DNA of 64,000 nt, from assembly GCF_028583545.1 (NCBI RefSeq), contig NZ_CP087106.1:1426001-1490000 (forward strand). The letters are read 5' to 3'. Origin of the DNA: Methylobacterium sp. NMS14P (GTDB taxonomy: Bacteria > Pseudomonadota > Alphaproteobacteria > Rhizobiales > Beijerinckiaceae). Under the pieces are notes generated by a model that worked only from the letters and a program-made list of their open reading frames with translations, had not been told where the DNA came from and made no database searches. A program made the translations under genes and the position numbers. Positions 17,689 to 25,696 of the stretch are shown here, piece by piece (positions within the stretch are counted from its first letter, which is position 1; every line of letters begins with the position of its first letter).

Positions 17689-18669
17689 TCAGTTATCGTT
17701 CCGAGGGGCTTTATTGACTAGTTCGACCGACACCGCCATCGCTTGGCGAGCTCCATTAGCCAAATATCTTATAACGGGCTTTGGATCAGTATTCTTGGGC
17801 AGAAATATCTCTACCCCCTCGCCTTCACTATCCCTGGCAAAACAATACAGGGCAACGCCTTCTCCTTGATTATCTGAAAAATCGAGACTAGCCACAACGT
17901 ATTTATTGAATATTTCAAAGTTATTCGAGCTTCCAACTTGACTATTTCTTTTTACAATCAACACGCCGTCTAGCACGCCTTTCTTTGTGTTTGCTCCGTC
18001 GATAATATGTCTAATACCCATTTCTCCAAAATCCCAAGGCGAAGACAACTCCTCGATGGCATCGGCCTCAAGTTTTATCGCAATATATAAAAAGCAGATT
18101 TCCGCCAAGCCGTATTGCGTCATATCTTCTTTTGCAAGCTCCGCCAAAACATCAGCTTTAGGCATTAAGCCGAAGACAACCCATGAGTTGAAAGTATCCC
18201 GCATAAGTCTTTGAGAGGCACTCAGAAAATAACGATCCACAATATCACTATACCGACCTACTATATGCCGTAGCTTTGGCCCTTCGATCACATGGATCCT
18301 ATAAGTCTTCTTACTAGCGATCCCCGTAATAAAGTCTCGCGCAGGATTTGAAATGTAAGATGATACAAAAAAAACGAGATGGTCAGGGTCTAGGGCATCT
18401 GCCCATGCGATCTTTGAGTGAAGCTCAGCAGGCGGAACGCCTTTGGCGTAATGCTTGCATTCAAAATGCCATTTTTCTTCGTAATCGTCCGTGAGACCGT
18501 TAGACACCATCTTAAAACCATCAATGTCTCGCCCGCTATCCGCGCCTCCCTGGCGCCACGTAAGCTTGTTAAATCCCAGACGTATCAGCAGTTCAAAGCA
18601 CAGTTCTTCGAAACTATCAGCATCTATTTTCGCAAAATCGATCTCGACAGATCCAGCCATAGCGATCAT
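17689..18669 (-). CDS. Mrr-like restriction endonuclease with unknown C-terminal domain
   Basis: 326 residues. The N-terminal 150 residues are a PD-(D/E)xK nuclease of the Mrr_cat type: FEELCFELLIRLGF, GGADSGRDIDG (D48) and WHFECKHY (E70, K72). The remaining 170 residues (AELAKEDMTQYGLAEICFLYIAIKLEADAIEEL...) are a separate domain not recognised here, possibly for target sensing. No methyltransferase gene is near, so it would act on modified or foreign DNA or be activated by infection. A second ATG at residue 4 may be the true start. Low GC. Confidence 0.85.
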   Translation of the reverse strand: MIAMAGSVEIDFAKIDADSFEELCFELLIRLGFNKLTWRQGGADSGRDIDGFKMVSNGLTDDYEEKWHFECKHYAKGVPPAELHSKIAWADALDPDHLVFFVSSYISNPARDFITGIASKKTYRIHVIEGPKLRHIVGRYSDIVDRYFLSASQRLMRDTFNSWVVFGLMPKADVLAELAKEDMTQYGLAEICFLYIAIKLEADAIEELSSPWDFGEMGIRHIIDGANTKKGVLDGVLIVKRNSQVGSSNNFEIFNKYVVASLDFSDNQGEGVALYCFARDSEGEGVEIFLPKNTDPKPVIRYLANGARQAMAVSVELVNKAPRNDN

Positions 18670-18902
18670 ATTCCTTTATTTTCTTAGAAGTGCCTGCATC
18701 ACATTTCATATACTTCCAATAGTATCATCGATCAGCGCCACTCTGCATATCACGTTGGCCTTTCTTCGTCGCTGTCGATGGATGAAACAATGAAATCGAA
18801 ATCTGGATCATAGAGCGACAAGGCACCCCTCAACTTACCAGTCCGCACAGCTACAGGAAGGACCGCAATCTATACACGTAGAAAGGCACGGCGAACGATC
18901 CA

Positions 18903-19030
18903 GAGCGATCCTAAAGGCATCGTGGAGTCATGAAGGCGCCACGGACGACCAAGAGGGTGGGGTTGGGGATGACCAAGACAATCTGCCAGAGCCGTTCGAT
19001 AGCTCTCGTTGTGGGTCATCCCCTTCCTAT
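18903..19030 (+). repeat. Degenerate repeat, copy A
   Basis: Shares with copy B (19255-19357) the ordered blocks GAGCGATCCT, GGCATCRTGG and TCGATAGCTCT, then a GT-rich spacer and CATCCC-CTAT. Spacing between blocks differs by indels, as expected for paired RNA or protein-site modules rather than coding sequence. Confidence 0.5.
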
Positions 19031-19254
19031 TTAGCCAACCCGTCTCGCCGCCAGGGAGCCGTGGTCCCTTGTAGGGTCGACCTACGCTCCCTTAGGAGGC
19101 TTATGGGCGGTGCGACGGGGTCGGGACCGAATGACAATAACTGTTGTCGACCCTGGCGCCTGACGGGCCTCGGATCGGGCGCCTCAGGGTTGGCCGAGGA
19201 TTCCTAAGGCCAGAAGGAGCGTCCACGCGCTTCTATGGCACCGTGGACGCTCTT

Positions 19255-19357
19255 GAGCGATCCTGGCCCATCCTGCGGGCATCATGGCGTGATGGTGCTT
19301 CCGACGGACAGGCTCACAAGACACGTCGATAGCTCTGTAGGTGAGAACCATCCCTAT
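19255..19357 (+). repeat. Degenerate repeat, copy B
   Basis: Partner of 18903-19030, in the same orientation and about 350 bp away. It begins two bases inside the foot of the 11-bp hairpin at 19217-19252. Confidence 0.5.
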
Positions 19358-19441
19358 CGGATGTGAGGCTGTGCACGCCGCCCATTCGATGCCAGTGGCT
19401 ACATCGGATTGGTTGAGTGACGTGCCACCAACGCGATCCGC

Positions 19442-19900
19442 TCACGCTGGAATATAGTTCGGCGCCAACTTGCGGAAACTTAGCCGTTCGCTGTTGGCCC
19501 GGCGAACAAGGTCCTGAGTTTCAATGTAATAGATGTTCTTGCTCTTGAGCCTATCCCATCCCACTTTAAGCGCCTCATTTAGTTGATACCGAAACTTCTC
19601 GTGTAACTCAGCCGGAACAGAGATTTCAGGATCGATGCTCTCTAGTGCGATATCGGCCATTGGCTTCATCTCATTGATGCGCCAATCCATCTTGTGCCAT
19701 TCGATAGGCCGTCGCGGATTTTTCTCCCGTTCCCGCAAGATCGTCAGGGCCTCTTTGAAAATATATCTCATCCTATGACTCGCCTTCCTGTCGTATATTA
19801 CTGTTTTATTCACAATATTGTTGTCTTTCAAATCAATCATAGCGGTTTCCTTTCTGTTTCTCAAAACTGCACTTAAAATCGGATCGCTGTCGGTTGCCAT
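19442..19900 (-). CDS. Unknown island protein
   Basis: 152 residues, highly charged and helical, without a recognised family. A second start at about 19838 (MIDLKDNNIVNKTV) would shorten it by 20 residues. The segment ASHRMRYIFKEALTILREREKNPRRPIEWHKMDWRI is amphipathic. It follows the candidate origin region and points away from the primase gene. It could be an accessory replication or regulatory protein of the element. Confidence 0.55.
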   Translation of the reverse strand: MATDSDPILSAVLRNRKETAMIDLKDNNIVNKTVIYDRKASHRMRYIFKEALTILREREKNPRRPIEWHKMDWRINEMKPMADIALESIDPEISVPAELHEKFRYQLNEALKVGWDRLKSKNIYYIETQDLVRRANSERLSFRKLAPNYIPA

Positions 19901-20093
19901 TTTTGACGTCTTTCGGCTCTATGATTCTCTTGCTTCTGTCCTCCTCCGATGTTTGTTGTTGCTACAGATGGAGGGATGGATGTTCCATACCTAAAAATAA
20001 AATAAGAAATAGATATAGATGATGGATAGTTACCTCACCATCATCCATTCGTCCATCCCGTGTAGAACCAACTAATCGCAACCGAAGGGAAGC
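19901..20093. promoter_or_regulatory. AT-rich region with inverted repeat, candidate replication origin
   Basis: An AT-rich tract (19,990-20,017) borders the inverted repeat GATGATGG/CCATCATC (20018-20025, 20038-20045). Several GGATGG/CCATCC words lie within 19,970-20,060. The tract sits beside the primase/helicase gene, where P4-like elements keep their origin. It is also the promoter region of the gene ending at 19442. Confidence 0.35.
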
Positions 20094-20114
20094 GACGGGG
20101 TGCGAAGCCCCGTC
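20094..20114 (-). terminator. Terminator of the primase/helicase gene
   Basis: On the minus strand GACGGGG-CTTCGCA-CCCCGTC forms a 7-bp GC stem 5 bases after the gene's stop, followed by a pyrimidine-rich tail. Confidence 0.65.
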
Positions 20115-20119
20115 ACATA

Positions 20120-22264
20120 TTATTTGAGTCTTAATCCGGTCCGTGCGTTCCCCTTGCTGAGCTTGTGAATCCCAAAGCCCAATCGGTTAAGAGACTTGGC
20201 AAAGGTGATATTGTTCTGTGGTTCGGAGCCACTGTTCTGGCAATAGTTCACATAACTGTTATACAAATCCCCTACCATTACACGCTCCTTCGAGTCACGA
20301 ACACACGCTCCATCAATGAAATCGCTCACGTTATCATTGTCACTTCGATACTCCGCTATCGATTGTCTCACAGAATCGGGCGGCGCTAGAAAGTCACCCT
20401 TCAACTCACCAATCTGCCGCAAGCCTTCCAACGCCCAGTTCAGGATTCCCGGCAACTCGCCCTTCAAAGTCTCAAGCAACTTTGGATCACGTTCGTCAGG
20501 CTTGAACGTCACAGGGAAGTTGATGACGTGAATCCTTCGCCAAATCGCCTCATCGTTTCCCGATATCTGGGGTAGATCATTACTCGCGAACCACAGCTTG
20601 AACTCCGGTTTTAGATTGAAGTAGTCCTTGTAGAGACGCTTGACCGACATCATATCGCCGCCGGTCATCCGTTTTATTTTGGCTACGGCAAGCTTGTCAC
20701 CAGCCTCACCCTCCGTAGCAAAGGCAAACCGCTTCCCATCCAGTGAGGCTAGGTCGTCGGTCTTGTCGTTTGAGAACCTTGGCTGCATAATCGAATGGGC
20801 TGGTAGCGAGGTCCCGTAATCACCCATCAGGGCTTGCAAGAGGTTCAGGAACACCGACTTCCCATTTGCACCAGACCCGATCAAGATGAACATGGTCTGA
20901 GCTTCGACACTTCCGGTCAAAGTGTACCCAATCGCGCGCCTGACATATTCGATCTTGTCATTATCGCCGTCGAACACTTGACCTAAGAACGCCTTAAACC
21001 GAGGGCACGAAGCGTGTGGGTGAAACTCCGTACCAATCCTTCGCGTAACAATATCAGTTGTATCAACCAACTCTCGTTTGGTCAGATCGAGAACACCATT
21101 TTGAGTTCCAATAAGATGCGAGTGCCGATTAAACTCCCTATCATCCCTTCGCATCAGTGCCTTTGATAGTTCATAGACAGCATTGATTCTAGTGTTTGAC
21201 TGTGATGCCCGGACCTTTGCCGGATCGTTTACGTTTCCTGCGCTCGCCGGCTCTTTCAGAAACTCCATGATCCTAGCTTTGACCGCGACGCTTGAAGCAG
21301 GGTCATAGACATCGGCACGGTTCTCATAGAAACGTCCTTCGTGTTCCGCATAGATGAGTCTGTCACCCGTCCAGCCGCAGAATGCCTCGGCAGTGGAGAT
21401 GTCGGTATTAAAATCCACCGTCATCGAAATCATCGGCGCGTCGTTAGCCTTCGCAACAGCTTTCACTGCGGGTCGGCGTCCACCCATCCACTCAATCAGT
21501 GTCAGGACTGTCTTCTCTGAACCAAACAGATCCGTCAGTTTAGCGCGCCATTCCACCGGTCGTCGATCTGAAATCCGCTGGTACGTGGTCGCTACAGCCT
21601 CAAGACGGTCATCGGCTTCTTCGTCGCCCGCGATAGCGCAAACAGTCCGTATGACAGTCTCACAGGCTTCCTGACTCACTTCGTTGCAAGCGCACAGTCC
21701 GGCAAACCACAGTGAGAGATTATGTCGGCCAAGCGGGTTCCAGAGGCCAGACAGCACACTCACTGTTGCGATCTGCCGTACCGCCTTAAGGAGATCCTGG
21801 CGGCTTACCCACGACGGTTCCTCATCCTTTCCAGCCTCGAAGCGCACTAACTCGCCGTCGGGGTGCTCGGAACCGGCCATCATCGTTTGACAGCCATCTC
21901 CGCGAAACTCGACAAGGGTCATTCCGTTCACAGGATGCACCACCTTGACGGACCTGGCGTCGCCTTCGATGCGGTAGAACCAATGCGATGCTGGCCTACT
22001 ATCGCGGCCCATGACCAGCCCCGTAGAGGGAAGGATCATCGCGCCGGCCTCGATCGTGAACGGTCCGTCGAGGTCGATATCTACAAGACCGCCGGATGCT
22101 GCCCCTGTCAGAATACCGAAGTTGAGGTCGGCCGGGATCGAACCGAGGCGCTCAATGTCTTCGATTGCGCATCCTTGATTAGGCCAATCCGATTTCCTGG
22201 GCCTCTTGGATTTTGGGTAAAGTTCAATATAGGAATAGTTATTTGGAAAGTTAATATTTATCAA
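20120..22264 (-). CDS. Primase-polymerase / SF3 helicase replication protein
   Basis: 714 residues. The N-terminal archaeo-eukaryotic prim-pol domain (about 10-190) has the Asp pair in VDIDLD (D62-D66) and the His in SHWFY. The C-terminal half is a D5_N/SF3 helicase with Walker A IGSGANGKS (K469), FATEGE and the sensor LWFASNDLPQISGNDEAIWRR. It primes and unwinds replication of the element. The only start that keeps the primase domain is a TTG at 22264, overlapping the end of a small upstream frame. No SD is obvious, so translation may be coupled. Confidence 0.93.
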   Translation of the reverse strand: MININFPNNYSYIELYPKSKRPRKSDWPNQGCAIEDIERLGSIPADLNFGILTGAASGGLVDIDLDGPFTIEAGAMILPSTGLVMGRDSRPASHWFYRIEGDARSVKVVHPVNGMTLVEFRGDGCQTMMAGSEHPDGELVRFEAGKDEEPSWVSRQDLLKAVRQIATVSVLSGLWNPLGRHNLSLWFAGLCACNEVSQEACETVIRTVCAIAGDEEADDRLEAVATTYQRISDRRPVEWRAKLTDLFGSEKTVLTLIEWMGGRRPAVKAVAKANDAPMISMTVDFNTDISTAEAFCGWTGDRLIYAEHEGRFYENRADVYDPASSVAVKARIMEFLKEPASAGNVNDPAKVRASQSNTRINAVYELSKALMRRDDREFNRHSHLIGTQNGVLDLTKRELVDTTDIVTRRIGTEFHPHASCPRFKAFLGQVFDGDNDKIEYVRRAIGYTLTGSVEAQTMFILIGSGANGKSVFLNLLQALMGDYGTSLPAHSIMQPRFSNDKTDDLASLDGKRFAFATEGEAGDKLAVAKIKRMTGGDMMSVKRLYKDYFNLKPEFKLWFASNDLPQISGNDEAIWRRIHVINFPVTFKPDERDPKLLETLKGELPGILNWALEGLRQIGELKGDFLAPPDSVRQSIAEYRSDNDNVSDFIDGACVRDSKERVMVGDLYNSYVNYCQNSGSEPQNNITFAKSLNRLGFGIHKLSKGNARTGLRLK

Positions 22265-22409
22265 GTTCTTGTTCTACTTTAATCATGCGTATCCATCCGC
22301 CCGAAAAGGTCGGCTTGCTGATATTCGCAATGTAGTTGATTATTACATCCAGCGAAAACCGCCGGATGTGGCTTCTGACCTCATCTGAGGTTCCAATAAA
22401 GTGCCACAA
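22251..22409 (-). CDS. Possible 52-residue protein overlapping the primase start
   Basis: An open frame from a TTG at 22409 encodes WHFIGTSDEVRSHIRR, a hydrophobic-charged middle (DVIINYIANISKPTFSGGW) and MIKVEQELDKY. It ends in TAA 14 bases inside the primase gene. No ATG or GTG opens the full frame (ATG only at 22286). The composition looks protein-like and the overlap suggests coupling. No family is recognised. Confidence 0.3.
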   Translation of the reverse strand: MWHFIGTSDEVRSHIRRFSLDVIINYIANISKPTFSGGWIRMIKVEQELDKY

Positions 22410-22654
22410 TACCCAGACAGAGTCAAGGAATATTTATTGCCGTTGTGAGATTATATCACATTGAATCAGGCGCGTATCACACAATCAGAGATAAGTAAAT
22501 ACGTTGATAGCGATTATTACTGACAATCACAGCGATCTTTAAACTAAATACTGGCTCATCCGAGGCTATAACAGTTGTACGCGCGTCGATTTTCAAGGTC
22601 TTACATCAACCGCGGAGAGACAGCCATCCCGCACCGTCTCACCGCGTACAACAG
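22410..22654. promoter_or_regulatory. AT-rich control region between primase and integrase
   Basis: No gene. The imperfect palindrome TGTGA-GATTATA-TCACA at 22444-22460 and a nearby TATCACACAATC resemble repressor sites. The tract is rich in TA steps and is a plausible promoter region for the primase operon on the minus strand and a recombination arm site for the integrase. Confidence 0.35.
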
Positions 22655-23656
22655 TTATTCAGGCGCCGCAGACAGCCGGGCTAGCTTCTCTGCAACGTGC
22701 TCAGGCCGAATGTGAGTGTATCTCTGCAAGCAGGCCAGTGTACGATGACCGCTCACCAGCGATACTTCGGGTATACTCAACCCCTTTTCGAACATTCTGC
22801 TAATAGCTTCATGCCTCATAGAGTGTATTTTAACATGATTAAGACCAGCGCGCTTACGAAGTCGCTCCCACGCAAGTCTCACCGCGCTTTCTTTAACCGG
22901 AAATACTTTATTATCGATCACGGAAATGCCCGAAATAATCTTCATGGCCTTGGGTGTCAATGGGATAGATCGTCCATGCCCATTCTTTGAAATCGATAGT
23001 ACCGCTAGCCTGGCATTCATATCGATGTTGGCCCATTCAAGGGCCAGCAACTCGCCACGACGCATTCCTGTTTCGAGTGCCAGCATCAGGAATGGCCGCA
23101 AGTACCACACCCGGGTTTTTGACAGCGCGTCTGCCAGTAAGGCTTCGGCACCCTCTGGCAGTCGTTGGCCTCGCATCTTTGAAGGGGAGGGGAGGGTGAT
23201 CTGACGGACAGGATTTCCGGCGAACGGTGCACCCCATTCCTTGCGGCCGACTTCGATACAGTGCCTGAGGACCGTCAGTTCCCGGCGGACTGTCTCACCG
23301 CTCACATTCTTGAGGCGTTCGTCCCGATAGGCCGCGACCATTTGCGCCGATAGCCGATGAACCGCGACGTTTGCGAGTGGGGATCGAAGGAAGGTCCGAA
23401 TGCGGGATGCCTCAAACCGTTGCCCGCGCTTCCGGCTTGTCACTTCGGCCTCATATCGTTGCAGCAAGGCACCGACGGTTAGCCGATTCGCGGTTCGCCC
23501 GTGGCCGGATAGTTCGCCTCTCTCGATCTGACGCTCAGTTTCTCGCGCCCAACCGTCCGCATCAGCCTTCGAACGGAACGATTTTGTGATCGGAGGAAAC
23601 CCATCGCGGCGAATCTGAACCTGCCACGCTTGCCCGCGCTTTCGGATGGTAGCCAT
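22655..23656 (-). CDS. int: Tyrosine recombinase (integrase) of the island
   Basis: 333 residues. An N-terminal arm-binding part (residues 1-50) is followed by a core-binding SAM-like domain (57-150) and a catalytic domain with R199 (ETGMRRGE), K224, H278/R281 (HSMR), H304 (SGHRTL) and the nucleophile Y313 (QRYTHI). It catalyses integration into and excision from tRNA-Arg. It is placed 109 bases from the tRNA 3' end, the usual arrangement. All catalytic residues are intact. Confidence 0.95.
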   Translation of the reverse strand: MATIRKRGQAWQVQIRRDGFPPITKSFRSKADADGWARETERQIERGELSGHGRTANRLTVGALLQRYEAEVTSRKRGQRFEASRIRTFLRSPLANVAVHRLSAQMVAAYRDERLKNVSGETVRRELTVLRHCIEVGRKEWGAPFAGNPVRQITLPSPSKMRGQRLPEGAEALLADALSKTRVWYLRPFLMLALETGMRRGELLALEWANIDMNARLAVLSISKNGHGRSIPLTPKAMKIISGISVIDNKVFPVKESAVRLAWERLRKRAGLNHVKIHSMRHEAISRMFEKGLSIPEVSLVSGHRTLACLQRYTHIRPEHVAEKLARLSAAPE

Positions 23657-23760
23657 GACCCCTGCTCACTGTGCTTGTGACGCCAGTGTGACAAAAGGAT
23701 CGAAAATGGGCTTTGCCGCCGGAACCTTGAAAGCCAAATCTATAGGGAAATCAGAGCCTT

Positions 23761-23819
23761 AAGATTGGCGCACCCGACACGATTCGAACGTGTGACCTTT
23801 GCCTTCGGAGGGCAACGCT
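23761..23819 (-). repeat. Attachment-site repeat, tRNA copy
   Basis: 59 bases identical to 12,150-12,208, beginning 5 bases beyond the tRNA CCA end and stopping at the 5' edge of the anticodon stem. Identity shows that integration restored the tRNA. Confidence 0.95.
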
Positions 23820-23842
23820 CTATCCAGCTGAGCTACGGGTGC
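23766..23842 (-). tRNA. tRNA-Arg (anticodon CCG)
   Basis: 77 nt on the minus strand: acceptor GCACCCG/CGGGTGC, D arm GCTCAGCTGGATAGAGC, anticodon stem TTGCC/GGCAA around loop CTCCGAA (anticodon CCG), T arm with GTTCGAATC, discriminator G and encoded CCA. It is the integration target of the adjacent island, and its 3' half is element-derived. Confidence 0.95.
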
Positions 23843-24019
23843 AGGCCGTGGCCATTCCCTAGCCCAACCGCGCCGCCAGCGCAACGGCGACCGCACCTTC
23901 GCGCGCGACCGCGGGCGAGGTGGCCCGATCTCCGGCGCGTGTTGCCCCCGAGTCCTTGCCTTCGCGCGCCGTTTCCCGGCCCCTGGGCGCCGGACAGACG
24001 GGTCGCGGAGCGGGCAGAG

Positions 24020-25111
24020 GTGGCGGAGGCGACGGGCGGCCGGGATCCGCGGGCGAACAATTTCGGGTCCCTGCGGCTCCTGTTCGCGAGCTTGGTGATC
24101 CTCGCCCACGCCCCCGAACTCGTGGACGGGAACCGGTCGCGGGAGCTGCTGACGCAGGTCTTCGGGACGCTGTCGCTGGGGGAGATCGCCGTCGATGGCT
24201 TCTTCCTCGTGAGCGGCTACCTGATCACCGCGAGCTACCGCGCCAAGCGCTCCTTCGGCGACTACCTCGCGCGACGGGCGCTGCGGATCTACCCGGCCTT
24301 CGTGGTCGCGTCCCTGCTCTGCATCGCCGTCGTCGCGCCCCTCGGCGGCGGCAACCTCGCGGCCGCCTCGCCGCTCGAGACCCTGCTGCGGCTGTCGCTG
24401 CTGCTGATGCCGGTGGTCCCGGGCGCCTTCGCCGAGCTGCCCTACCCGCTGCTCAACGGCGCGATGTGGACCATCCCGTGCGAGTTCGGCTGCTACCTGC
24501 TGCTCGGCCTCGTTGGCACCGCCCGGGCCCTGCGCCGCCGCGGGCGCTATCTCGGCCTGCTCGGGGGGCTCGGCAGCCTCCTCGCCCTGCGCTGGCTCTT
24601 CCTGCCCGTCGGGCATCCGGGCGACACCCTCGGATCCCTTTCGGAGATGATCCGCCTCACCTTCGTGTTCTGCTGCGGCGGTGCCTTCCGGCTGTTCGCC
24701 GACCGGATCGCCTACACGCGGCGCGGCGCGACCCTCGCCGCCCTGCTGCTCCTGCCGCTGATGTTCAGTCGGCCGCTGGCCGAGCCGGCCTTCGCGATCC
24801 TCGGCGGCTACCTGATCTTCTGGTTCGCCCTCGCGGTGCGCCCCACCGCCCTCAGCCGCGCCACCGCCCAGGTCGACCCGTCCTACGGGCTCTACCTCTA
24901 CGCCTGGCCGGTGCAGAACCTGCTGGTCGCGCGGATCCCCGGGATCTCCCCCTGGACGGTCGCCGCCCTGGCCCTCGCGGCCGCCATCCCCCTCGGCCTG
25001 CTGAGCTGGTACCTGGTCGAGCGGCCGATGCTCCAGTTCCGGCCGGGACCGGCCGAAGCCCGGCCGGAGACCGGCGCGATGCCGGCGGCCGGGCCTGTCC
25101 TCGGCGCCTAG
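24020..25111 (+). CDS. Acyltransferase 3 family membrane protein
   Basis: About 363 residues. GTG at 24020 is chosen because the frame upstream runs through tRNA-Arg and the family opens with NNFGSLRLLFASLVILAHA. About ten hydrophobic helices follow, with FFLVSGYLI, ARRALRIYPAF and LSWYLVERPML typical of the OafA/NodX family. These enzymes O-acylate surface sugars at the inner membrane. It is the first chromosomal gene after the island. The substrate is unknown. Confidence 0.85.
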   Translation: MAEATGGRDPRANNFGSLRLLFASLVILAHAPELVDGNRSRELLTQVFGTLSLGEIAVDGFFLVSGYLITASYRAKRSFGDYLARRALRIYPAFVVASLLCIAVVAPLGGGNLAAASPLETLLRLSLLLMPVVPGAFAELPYPLLNGAMWTIPCEFGCYLLLGLVGTARALRRRGRYLGLLGGLGSLLALRWLFLPVGHPGDTLGSLSEMIRLTFVFCCGGAFRLFADRIAYTRRGATLAALLLLPLMFSRPLAEPAFAILGGYLIFWFALAVRPTALSRATAQVDPSYGLYLYAWPVQNLLVARIPGISPWTVAALALAAAIPLGLLSWYLVERPMLQFRPGPAEARPETGAMPAAGPVLGA

Positions 25112-25197
25112 CGCCGGACCGCACGCGGCCGCCGGTAACCGGCGCCGCCCGGGCGCGTTCTCGATGGACAGTCGGGATGCGACCGCGGAGGCGGGAC

Positions 25198-25617
25198 ATG
25201 ACGCAGGCTCTGGATCGCGGGACGCTCGACCGGCTGGTCGCCCTCGGCCGGACCCGCGGCATCCTCACCGCCGACGATCTGCGCGCCGCGCTGCCCGTCG
25301 AGCGCATGGACGTCGACGCCCTGGTCCTGGTGATGCTGGAGCTGGAGGCAGCGGGCGTGAGCGTCGAGCCCGAGGCCTTCGGCCCCCCGACGGACCGGCC
25401 GCTCCCGGTCTCGGTCACCCTTCCCGCGCCGCGGCCCGGCACGCCGCCGGTCCGGGCCGCGGAGGCGGCGCCGGGCGCGGCCTTCGCGGCGCCCGCATCC
25501 GCCGCGCCGGCCGCCCCGGAGCCGACCCCGGACGACGGCGCCGATGCCGGCCGCGCCGTCCTCCTGGCCGGTCTGGCGACCGTGCTGATCCTCGGCGCCG
25601 CGCTCCTGATGCTGTGA
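25198..25617 (+). CDS. Sigma-70 region 1.1-like domain fused to a C-terminal membrane anchor
   Basis: 139 residues. Residues 1-60 (LDRLVALGRTRGILTADDLRAALP...LVLVMLELEAAGVSVEPE) match the region 1.1 pattern of primary sigma factors, but no other sigma region is present. A Pro/Ala linker leads to one C-terminal hydrophobic helix (residues 121-138). The protein would be tail-anchored with the domain in the cytosol. In sigma factors region 1.1 mimics DNA and blocks free sigma; a role here in binding polymerase or DNA is inference. Confidence 0.7.
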   Translation: MTQALDRGTLDRLVALGRTRGILTADDLRAALPVERMDVDALVLVMLELEAAGVSVEPEAFGPPTDRPLPVSVTLPAPRPGTPPVRAAEAAPGAAFAAPASAAPAAPEPTPDDGADAGRAVLLAGLATVLILGAALLML

Positions 25618-25696
25618 GCGCCCGGCGCGGAACGCTTCGGGCCGCGGCCCCGTTGGCGAGAGCCGGCCGGAGACGGCCCCGAGGACCCTCGTATCC

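Larger units (their letters stand above)
18670..19441. ncRNA. Gene-free, hairpin-rich region (candidate structured RNA or origin)
   Basis: 772 bases with no plausible gene but several strong hairpins. At 19053-19092, an outer 7-bp AGGGAGC/GCTCCCT stem encloses GTAGG/CCTAC. At 19151-19189, CCCT+GGCGCC pairs with GGCGCC+AGGG around a 17-nt loop. At 19217-19252, a perfect 11-bp stem GAGCGTCCACG/CGTGGACGCTC has a 14-nt loop. Two degenerate copies of a ~115-nt motif lie at 18903 and 19255. Density of structure suggests RNA or a replication or packaging site. Which of these is unknown. Confidence 0.45.
12150..23819. mobile_element. Integrated island at tRNA-Arg(CCG), satellite-like with defence cargo
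   Basis: Bounded by a 59-bp perfect direct repeat, with an intact tRNA and a tyrosine integrase at one end and a tRNA fragment at the other. It encodes replication functions (prim-pol/SF3 helicase), a resolvase and cargo of nuclease, glycohydrolase and unknown genes. No virion, lysis, terminase or conjugation genes are present. GC is lower and more uneven than in the chromosome to the right. The total length of 11.67 kb is in the range of P4-like satellites and small integrative elements. Confidence 0.9.

Noticed and set aside
18670..19441. Retron msr-msd RNA
   Set aside because: Strong hairpins fit superficially, but there is no reverse transcriptase gene in the island.
12150..23819. Complete prophage
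   Set aside because: No capsid, portal, terminase, tail or lysis genes were found; 11.7 kb is too small.
23765..24019. Long open frame through tRNA-Arg into the acyltransferase gene
   Set aside because: The first 85 codons overlap a tRNA gene and show no family similarity; the acyltransferase begins near 24020.
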